NCBI RefSeq assembly: GCF_014696135.1
Contig: NZ_JACJPP010000012.1
Span: 186,001-250,000 of the forward strand
DNA: 64,000 bases
Reading direction: 5' to 3'
DNA from: Nodosilinea sp. FACHB-141
GTDB taxonomy: Bacteria > Cyanobacteriota > Cyanobacteriia > Phormidesmidales > Phormidesmidaceae
Position 1 is the first letter of the stretch. The number at the start of each line of letters is the position of its first letter. Below the pieces are notes generated by a model that was given only the letters and a program-made list of their open reading frames with translations, did no database searches and had not been told where the DNA came from. A program made the position numbers and the translations under genes. Below are positions 36,439-46,100 of this stretch, in pieces.

Positions 36439-36903
36439 ATGAAACGGTTGCTTGTTGCTCTGGTAATGTGTTTAGTGCTGGTGGGGTTTCCGGCCCAGGC
36501 CGATGCGCACCAGGTTGAAACCTTTTACACCCTCGACAATCAGCTAGAGTTTCAGTCGCTGTTTAGCTCGGGCGAACCCTTTGTGGGGGCAACGGTCAAC
36601 ATCTATGCACCCAACAACCCCGACGAACCCTGGATGACCACCACCACCGATCGCGAGGGCCGGTTCGCGTTTTTGCCCGACGAGTCGATCCCCGGCGATT
36701 GGGAAGTCTCGATTGAGGACGACACCCAGAGCCACGCCGACTACTGGACTGTGCCCGTGGGCGACAAGGGCATCATCTACGACGGCATCAGCCTCGACTC
36801 GACCGAAGATGTGCATTACCGCGCCGCCGCTGCGTTCATGCCGCTGGTGATCTCGATTGGTGGAGCGCTGGCCTGGCTAGGGTTTACCCGCCGCCGTCGC
36901 TAG
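36439..36903 (+). CDS. small exported membrane-anchored protein with an N-terminal His after cleavage
   Basis: The 154-residue product has a signal peptide (MKRLLVALVMCLVLVGFP), an Ig-like/carboxypeptidase-regulatory-like beta domain (FVGATVNIYAPNNPDEP, DREGRFAFLPDESIPGDWEV) and a C-terminal membrane helix with RRRR. The predicted cleavage after QADA leaves histidine as residue 1 of the mature protein (HQVETFYT). The architecture recalls the NikL/CbiL-type accessory proteins of nickel/cobalt uptake and DUF4198 proteins. No transporter genes lie nearby, so a metal role is only an inference. It is followed by its own terminator. Confidence 0.7.
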   Translation: MKRLLVALVMCLVLVGFPAQADAHQVETFYTLDNQLEFQSLFSSGEPFVGATVNIYAPNNPDEPWMTTTTDREGRFAFLPDESIPGDWEVSIEDDTQSHADYWTVPVGDKGIIYDGISLDSTEDVHYRAAAAFMPLVISIGGALAWLGFTRRRR

Positions 36904-36932
36904 ACAGTCTCCTCAAACACTTAAAACAACTG

Positions 36933-36972
36933 ACCTCCAGTATCCCTCAACGTTGGGATGCCGGAGGTTTTT
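36933..36972 (+). terminator. terminator after the small exported protein
   Basis: ACCTCC and GGAGGT form the outer stem, ATCCC and GGGAT the inner stem, with T5 directly after. It isolates the upstream gene from the giant gene downstream. Confidence 0.85.
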
Positions 36973-37041
36973 GCTATGGGCCTTTCCTGCTTTCGCCAAG
37001 CTGACCTGTCACCCCAAGGCACTGGCTTTAATCATTGCGGT

Positions 37042-37059
37042 TGGTGAGAACGATCACCA
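37042..37059. promoter_or_regulatory. inverted repeat in the leader region of the giant gene
   Basis: TGGTGA-N6-TCACCA, extendable outward with one bulge (GGTTGGTGA / TCACCAAACC). It lies about 140 bases before the start codon and could be an operator or a leader hairpin. No clear promoter boxes were found in the 224-base spacer. Confidence 0.35.
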
Positions 37060-37196
37060 AACCCTCGCCGTAGTCAACAGTGTTTTCTCTGTAGCTTCTC
37101 CTGCGTTCCCCAAAATTGCTAGGGAGAGTTCCAGCGCTGCGCTCTGGTTCGCTGCTCCTAGCTAGACATCGCAAAGCCCCTCAGGAGAACCTTTCC

Positions 37197-40100
37197 ATGA
37201 CTGCTCAAGCCCCCGTTTTAGAAGGCTTTATCAAGCGCTACAGCGATCGCAACTACCGCTACCCCGTGCTGGTGCGCCACCAGGGCACCGTGATTGCCTT
37301 GGCGATGGATGACCAGCGCCGCATCTATTATTCCGTGCTAAATCTCAATGGTCAGGGAAATTCCCTCGACGTGAATAGCTGGGCTGACCAGCCCCAGGAG
37401 CTGGAGTTTCCCAAAGAAATTGCTGAAGTAGGTTTCGGCCTCGCCGATCAGCTGCTGCTGCCGACGGTGAAGAAGGGCAGCCGCACCCCGGTCAATGCGG
37501 GTGTGGTGGTAGCCGACAACGAAGTAGACAAGTTTCTCTCTAGAACCGCGCGGCTGACGGCAGATGCTCCATTTCAAGCGATGTCAGATGGGCGGTTTGT
37601 CTACGTGTTTCGCCAGGCGATCGCCGCTAACCACCCCGACCAAATCACCGTTGAAGGCCCCGAAAACCGCCAGATCCCAATCGTAGACTCGACGCTGCTG
37701 GTCGATCGCTTTGTGCTGTCGGGGGCGTCGGGCGCATCCCAGGCTGGGGAAGCTGCCCCGGTACCGCAGCTCAAACTCAATCTAGAGGTGCGCTTTCGCC
37801 GCAGCCGCAGCAAGACTCGCCCCCAGAGCACCAAAGACAGCCTGGGCGCGCGCGACATGCAGGATCAGCCCTTCTTTGAGCCCACCCAGGAGCTGTCGTT
37901 TATTCGCAACTTGCAGGAGGGACGGTTTTCGATCGTGCTGCTGCCCACCACCATTGCCGAGGTGTCGCGCTGGCAGATCTTTGCCTTTAACAGCGCCACA
38001 GGAATGATCGATGCCTACAACGTGGAGCGATCGCTAGAGGGCCTGTTCAACACCCGAGGCACTCAATCTGCCCCCAGCAGCGATGCCGCCGAGACGGCGC
38101 TGAACTTCAGCCAGGAGAGTGACCACGTGGTGCTGGCCCCAGGAGTTCGCCTCGGCCAGGGCTTTAGTCAGGAGGCGTGGATTTTCCCCCGCGTTACCGC
38201 ACCGGAGCCGGGGGAAGCGCTAGAGCAGGCTCTGCTGGGGAATGACGACAAGACCGCCACGGCACCACCCTCGATCTGGATTGTGGACAACCGCCGGGTG
38301 CGGGTGGGCTTTGGCGATGGCGCTGGGTTTCAGTCCTTCATCACCGGAGAGGTGCTGCGATCGAACCAGTGGAACCATTTGGCGGTGGTATTTAGCAACG
38401 ACCCCGACGATGCGGGCTATCACCTCTACGTCAATGGTCTGCCCGTGGATGTGCGCCAGGAAGGCACAGCGGGCACCAGTGTGGGTAAGGTGCCAGTGGA
38501 TGCGGCCATCACGCTGATCGGCGCGCCCAGCCACAGCTTCTCTGGCCTGATCGACGAGATTCGCCTGTGGAATCGGCCGCGATCGGAGCGAGAAATTCGC
38601 AGCGATCGCGGCCTGCGCCTCTCTGGCCACGAGCTGGGGCTAGCGGCCTACTGGCGACTCGACGAAGGCTCTGGCCGCGAAATTTTTGACCACACCAGCA
38701 ACCATGCCCCCGGCACCATGACGGCGGGCTTTGCCAACCGCGCCTGGGTAGCCTCCGACGCACCCATTGGCGAAAACGCCGGAGTGAACCGCGACAGCTT
38801 CCGCTTTGAGGGGCGCACCGTCGAGTCGGGTATCGCCTCGCTGCTCTACTTCCAGCAGCAGGAGGCCCGCACCGGCTACGACCAACAGGCCAAACCCCTG
38901 CGTCAGGGAGCGCGGGTGATGCTGGCGGTGGCGACCCAAGCGTCTGGGGGCGATCGCAAAGAAATTGCCACCCTTGATTTTGGTGTTTCTGCCAACGGCC
39001 GCCTGGCCAAGGTCGCCGACAAATTGCGGCTCAAGCCCGTAGCGGTGGAGCGCGACGGCGACCCAGTGGATGTGAGCGCTGAATTAGCCCAAATTCAGGC
39101 AATTCAGCAGGTGATTGACCAAACCCTAAGCGCCGACGACACTGCCGATGTGAGTGTTGCCCTGGCCCAGATTGAGGCGTTGCAGGCCGCGATCAGCCAA
39201 AAGCAGCAGGCGGCTCGCACCGTGGATGTCAACGCCGAACTCGATCGCATTGGTACCTTGCAGGGCGCCATCACTCAAAAGACCCAGCGCGTGACAACCC
39301 TGAGCGAGGAAATCGACTACCTCAATCGGGTATTTAGGATTGTGGATGATGCGATCGCTAACCGCAGCACCGGGCTCATCGTGCCGGCGGGCAGTTTAGA
39401 TAGTCTCAATCTACCGGCTAAGCTCAGCCGACTGCGCGAGCTGCGTAATCTCCAGGCGAATGGCCAGCAAGAGCTACAGCAGCTGCTAGATTTTCTGCGC
39501 AATGCTCGGGTTACCCTACACGAGCACGCTAACTTTGGTGGCCGCTCTCTATCCTTTGGTCTGAATGCCATTGGCAACAGCTTTTCGCCCCGCTTTGTGG
39601 GCTATACCCAGCTCAATCAGCACAACTTCAACGATCTGATCAGCAGCATTAGCATTTCGGCTTTTATTCGCGTCGGGCGAGGGTCACAGCTGTTTTTGCC
39701 GGCGCTGCAAGTCACTGTTTTCGAGCACGCCAACCGCAACAGCGGCCAAAATGGGTTTGCCCACACGTTTACCGATACTACGGCCTTTGTCGGTCGCAAT
39801 TTTAACGATCGCATTTCCAGCCTAGAGATCTCCGAAAACTCAGCCTTTCGCAATCACTGCGACGCGCTGCAGCGATCGCTCGACTCCCTGACCACCGACC
39901 TCAGCACTCTGCTCGACGAGCTGCGCGGCATTCGCACCAGCATTGAAGCCCTGCGTGCCGATCAAGACCAGCAGCGGCAGCAGCTAGAGCAGGCAGTGAC
40001 GAGCGATCGCACCGCCCTGGCTGCGCTGCAAAACCTGCTGAATAAGGGGTTTGCCGCCACCATGCCGCTGGTGCACAGCGATGTCAACGGCTTGTCGGTG

Positions 40101-43100
40101 GCGGGCGGGCTGCTCACCTTCGCCTGGTCAGATGACACCCCGCTATTGTTCGATAGCGCCGTGGGCAACGTGGCGATGTATTTTCGCGGTACCGATGACC
40201 AATTTTTTGTGGCCTACTACAAAACCTTGACCCAGCGGGCGCGCTATGTCCTAAATGATGCCCTGGGGGCAGAGGCGGTAGTGGGTTTTGCCCGCTCCAC
40301 CGAGGCCGAGATGGATCGCATTCGCCTCAATGTGGCTGGGGAGGCAGCTGACTCCGCCTGCACTGTCACCATTCAGAACAAAGCCGGCGGCCAGACAATT
40401 ATTGAAACCTGGCACCAAGTACCCCGCGCTCCCGAGGGCTTTGCCAAGGTGCTAAATGGCCTCGCGGGCGATCGCACCTTTGTCGGTCGCGGCGAAATCG
40501 TTCTCACCTCTGGGCGCGCCGACACCCTAACCGTAGCGGGGGGGCTGCACCGCTCGCTACCGGCTGGGGCCACGCTGTTTATCGGCGATTTTAAGGCCAC
40601 TCTCGAAACCGCCGTAGACCAAGGCGCAACGGAGCTGGCCATTCGCACTGAGGCGGCCAGCTCCACCACCGCACCGCTACCCGTGTTCTTTTTGGAATAT
40701 GACTATGCAGTGCAGGCCAGCACCACCCAGGGCGGTGCTGACCTCTCCTCCGGCTCTAAGCTGTTGGCTTTTATTGCCAATGGCGCCGGCCAGGCGGTGA
40801 AGAATGGCACCGTGCACAGCGGTCTGACGCTCTCTAGCCGCTGGGTCTCTGAGGCTCCAGGCCATACCTATGCCTTCGACGGCCAAGACAGCCACGCTCG
40901 GCTGGAGGCCTCCAGCGCCGATTTTGACCAGCAGCTACGGCGGTTTTCGCCCCAGGCTGACCTGACGCTAGAAGCCTGGGTGCGCCCCAGCCAAATCGCC
41001 GAGGCCAGTCTGCGATCGCGCCTGCTCCACTACCAACCAGCGGCAAATACCACCGACACCCGTTATCTGTTGGGGCTGAAGCGCGAGGAGCTGACCACGG
41101 CGATCGCCCTCAACGGCAGCACTGACCTGGTGCGCATTCCTAACGCTACCCAACTCAATTTTGCTGGGGCCATCACCATAGAGGCCTGGGTCAAACCCGC
41201 CAAAAACGAGAACCTGGGCAACATCATTGTCCACGGCAACGCCAGCGGCCCCCAGGTTTTTCTGCGCATTAACGAAGGACGCTACGAAGCGGGCAGCCAC
41301 AACGGCACCGACCACAAGGTGGCCATCGTCATGCCCGCCGCCGATCGCACCGGTAACGCCTGGGTTCACCTGGCCGGGGTTTACGACGGCACCCACTGGC
41401 GGCTGTACCGCAACGGCATTGCTTTGGGTGAACAGGCCGATGCGATCGGGGCCATCCCCATTGATGCTGACTGGGGCCTGGGGGCTCACCCTAACCCGAG
41501 CGATCGCGTGCGAATTTTGACTGGGGCGATCGCTGAGGCTCGCATTTGGCAGCGGGGCCGCACCCAGACCGAAATCGCTGTTGACATGACCCGCGAACTC
41601 AGCGGCAACGAAACCGACCTGGTGGGCTGCTGGCGCTTCGACGACTTTGGCAATCGCCGTGCCACTGACCACGCCCGCTTTGGCCACCACGGTCAGCTCG
41701 AAGGCAATCCCCAGCCGACAGAGTCTCCCATTCCGGCTTATTCGGTGTTTGCTGGAGTGGGTGAGCAACTGGTGCAGTCATCGCAAAAGATTGCCGCGGG
41801 CAATTGGAACCACCTGGCAGCGGTTTTCAACCAGTCCTACGGAGTGCAGCTCGATGGCCAGCCCGGCACCTTTTTGGATGCAGGCGCTGACCTCACCCTC
41901 GACCTCAACCGCGATCTGACCATCGAAGCGGCCTTTAAAGTCAATGATCTGAGCCAGCCCCGCGCCCTGCTCACTAAGGGCAAACTTAGCGCTACCGAAG
42001 ACTCCGAGCAGCGCGTGCCCTACGCCCTTTACCTCAACTCGGCAGGCCGTTTGGTCTTCGCCTTTGAGGATGTCAGGGGCAAAAAACACCTGTTCATCTC
42101 CCAGCCCATTCCCAACCCCACCGAGTTTCACACCGTCACCGTCACCCGCAAGCGCCATACCATCACCAGCCCGGTGCGCAACAATAGCGATCAGCAAACT
42201 GGAGTCGATATTGTCTCCTGGGATGCGATTCAGTTCTTTGTGGATGGCAAGGCGAACACCCCTATCGGCCAGCCCTACGGCCTGTTTGAATACAAAAAAG
42301 CCGGCAGCGACACCACCGGCACCCCCCGCCAGGAGGACGGCCGCAATGGAGGCAGCACCAGCCCCGGCTTCAATGCCGGACAGCCCCAGCAGCCCCTGGA
42401 CATTGGTAACAGCAATGCTCCACTAGAGTTTGGCTCGGGCTTTAGTCTGGCCAGCTTCGACCCAGCGGGCGACGATTTGGACAGCATCAACGGCGTGTAC
42501 ATTTCCGCTGAGGCTCTGTTTGTTGCTAATAACGGCGGCATGGCCAACCCCCAGCAAGCCGAAATGGTAGCCTTGGCGGTTGGGGTCAACGCTGGGGCGC
42601 GTGATTTAGAGCGGGATAGCGATCTGCTCAATACCGTCCGCAACGGGTTCGGCAACGGCTCTGCGATCGCCCCCCTCAGCGGCACCCTGGCCGAAATTCG
42701 CCTGTGGAATGTGCCTTTGGAGGCAGGCAGTATCAAACCTACAATTCAGGGTGGCGAAAAGGGACTGCTCGCTTGGTGGCGCTTTGAGGAGGCGGAGGGC
42801 GCGATCGCCTTGGACTCCAAGGGCAGCAGCCATGCCCGCTTCAAAGGAGCGGTGCAGTGGGTCAAAGACCCCAACCCCAGCGGGTCGCAGCTGGTGCTCT
42901 ACCGGAACGGGCAGCTGCTGAGTAGTGAACTCGTGCCAGCGGCCAGCCGCGCCGTCCTGCTCTCGCCTCAGGCTCAGTTCACCCTGGGTGCGCTGCAACG
43001 CGGCAACAGAACCCAGGAATTCTTCCAGGGTGAACTGGAGGAAGTGCGAATCTGGCAAACGGCTCGCACCCCAGAGCAGCTGCAAGATAACCTGTTCCGG

Positions 43101-46100
43101 CGGCTACTGGGCGAAAATGGGCAGTTCCTCGACAACCGCGAAGACCTGCTCGCCTACTATCCCTTTGACACTCAGAGGGCCGGAGTGCTCTCCGACTTCT
43201 CGCTGCTGGGCAATGATCTGACGCCAGTTGACGCTGAGTTTGTGCTTTCCACTGCCCCCATCGGCGAAGACACTCCCCAGGTGCGCAGCGCCCTGGCGGG
43301 GGTGAGGACTCCCTTTAGCGATCGCCTCCAAAGCACCCCCGCCGTGCAGGAATACGGCGATCTGCAAACCGATGTCGACTGCAACCTGTTCGGCATTTAC
43401 AAGCGCTGCTACGGCTTGATTAAAGACGGCCAGTGGGAGCTAGTCACTGGCTTTAAGGTGGGCGAACTGGTCACCGAATGGGTCGGCCAGGTGCAGTTCG
43501 ATCCGCAGCTGATCGGCTTTATCGAAGGGGCGCCGCCAGTCCCCGGCGAAAACCTTACCAGTCGCGGGGCCGTGCTCGGTGAATTTGCCAACTACAACGG
43601 GGCTAGCTCCGTTGAACTCAAGCAGGCCAGCAAAACTAACTTCACCTTTTCCGCTGATAAAGAAAGCGGCTTTGACTCCAGCTTTGATCTGACTGCCGGG
43701 CTGCTGACCGGGGCCAATGTCGAAGCCGGTATTGGCTTGGTAACCGAGGTGGCCGACGCGGACAGCGCCTTTGGCATCAAGGCCAAGTTTGAAAATTCCC
43801 TGGGCTGGCTCAGCTCGGGCAGCACCAGCCTGGGCCTGACCACCAACCTATCGAGCAAGCAGCAGCTGCAAGGGTTTGTCGAGCCTGCCAATGCCGTTGC
43901 CTTTGGCGATGTCGGTCGGCGGTTTATTCCCGAAAACACGGGTTTTGCCCTGGTGCAGTCGCAGACCGCCGATGTGTTTGCCCTGCGCCTCAAGCACAAC
44001 AGCGCCCTGGTGTCGTACCAGATGCGCCCTAACCCCGACATCCCGCCCGATCGCAACATCATCAACTTCCCCATCAACCCCGCCTACACCAAGCAGGGCA
44101 CCCTCGACGGCAAGATCGGCTTCACCCCCGATGCGGCCTACCCCAATGCCCTCACCTTTAGCAGCGACAGCAGCTTTTATAAGCCGATTGAGGCCTTTGC
44201 CCTCAAGCAGCGCATCCAGCGCGAAGAGGAGCGGGTGCAAGCCTACTACGACCAGTACGACGCGGGAGCTGTAGGCCGCCGCCAGAATGTGCTGTTTGGC
44301 CAGAGCGGTGACCTGGGCAGTGAAGAAGTGCTGCAAAACCTGCCCCGGCTAGAGAAGCGCAACCTGGCCAACACCTACGTCTGGACGGCGGACGGCGGGC
44401 TGTTTGCCGAAACCCAGGAAACCATGGACGTGGTGCAGGAGAGCTACGGCGGCTCCTACGCATTCAAGGGGCAGGCGGGCATCTTTGCCGACCTGGACGT
44501 GGCCATCAGCGGTGTGGGCTTTAAGTTTGGCTTTGAGGCCATGTTTGGCGGCCGGCTCAACGTGCAGGCCACCAAGAGCGTGCAGTCAGAGAATAGCTTC
44601 TCGGTCGAGGTGAATGTCGATGAGGTCGAGCGCGATGTATTTCTGCGCGACGAAGCGGGAGAAGTGCTGTTTGACCTCAGCAATCCCCTGACGCCCAAGG
44701 CCCTGCGCCATCCTGGCAAAGTCGATGCCTACCGGTTCATGACCTTCTATCTGGAGCCTCAGGCCGACCACTTCGACCACTTCTTTAGCCAGGTGGTTGA
44801 CCCCATTTGGCTAGAGCAAAGCACCGACGCCAACGCCCTGGCCCTGCGCGGCCTGCGCGATGCCAACAAAGGCCCTGGCACCAAGCCCCCCTGCTGGCGC
44901 ATTTTCCACCGGGTCACCTTTGTCAGCCGGGTGCTGCCCCCGATCGGCAGCACCAAGCCCCTGCCGGCACTAGAATCTACCCTGCGGGAGCTGAGCATCG
45001 ACAGCAACTTTGAGCTGATCAAGCGGCTCGACCCGTTTGTAGCCGACAAGGTAGACGACATTGGCGAATTCTCCCGCGCCATTCGCGAGACCATTGCTAC
45101 CTTCCTGCCCGAGCTCCAGCCCCATGTGGCTGCCATCACCGAGTTTATGCGGCTGTTCTACGGCGTCACCGAGGTCACTAGTCTGGCCGACAGCCCCGAA
45201 CTGACGGCACTCTTGGAGGGCGATCGCAGCCCCAACGCCGCTCCAGTGGTGCGGGTAGGCCGCAGCCAAACCCTGCATCTGGAAGATGAGGCGGTGCAAA
45301 CTACCCTGCCTGGCTCGGTGGCAGACGATCGCCTCTCTCCTGAGGCCGTCTTCGTCACCTGGGCAGTGCAGTCGGCACCCTCCGGGGCCACCGTCGCCTT
45401 TGAAGATCTTCACAGCCCCGTGACCGTTGCCAGCTTTAGCAACATTGGCCGCTACCGGCTAGCCCTAACCGCCAGCGACGGCACCCTATCTGCCACGGAA
45501 GACCTCGATATTTTGGTCAACCAGTCGCCCCTGGTGCGAGCTGGGGAAGACCAGGAGATCGGCTTCCGCCAGTCCCTAGAACTGCGCGGCGAACTGGTGC
45601 GGGATGGTCGAGGCGATCGGACGACTCAAGCCCTCACCACTCGCTGGGAGGCGGTCAGCGGCCCTGGCTCCGTTACCTTTGACAACGCCGCCGCCCCGCG
45701 CACCCGCGCCCTCTTTAGCGCCAGTGGCGTCTACCTGCTGCGGCTGACGGCAGAAACTACCACCGCTAGCGGTGTGCTCACCCACAGCGACGACCTGCAA
45801 GTGTTTGTGGGGGCGCGCATCAACCGAGGTCTTCTCAGCCTCTACAGCTTCGCGGATAGTTTGGCCAACGAGGGCAACACCGTGCGAGATGTCGCTGGCG
45901 TTGGGGTGCCGGTGGATCTGGCGATCGCCGGTAAACCTACACCGCTCAAAGCCCGCGGCGCAACCACGCCCTTTGCCCTGGCGCTGAAGAAGCCCGCCCG
46001 GCTCACCAGCACCAATGCCAGCCGCCTGATCCAGGCGATCAAAGCCAGCGGTGAGTTCACCCTAGAAGCCTGGATAAACCCCTCCCAGGGAAACCAGCCC

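Noticed and set aside
37116-37196. Upstream ATG of the giant gene
   Set aside because: It lacks a ribosome site, whereas the ATG at 37197 follows CAGGAG and yields a plausible start; the upstream residues also do not form a signal peptide.
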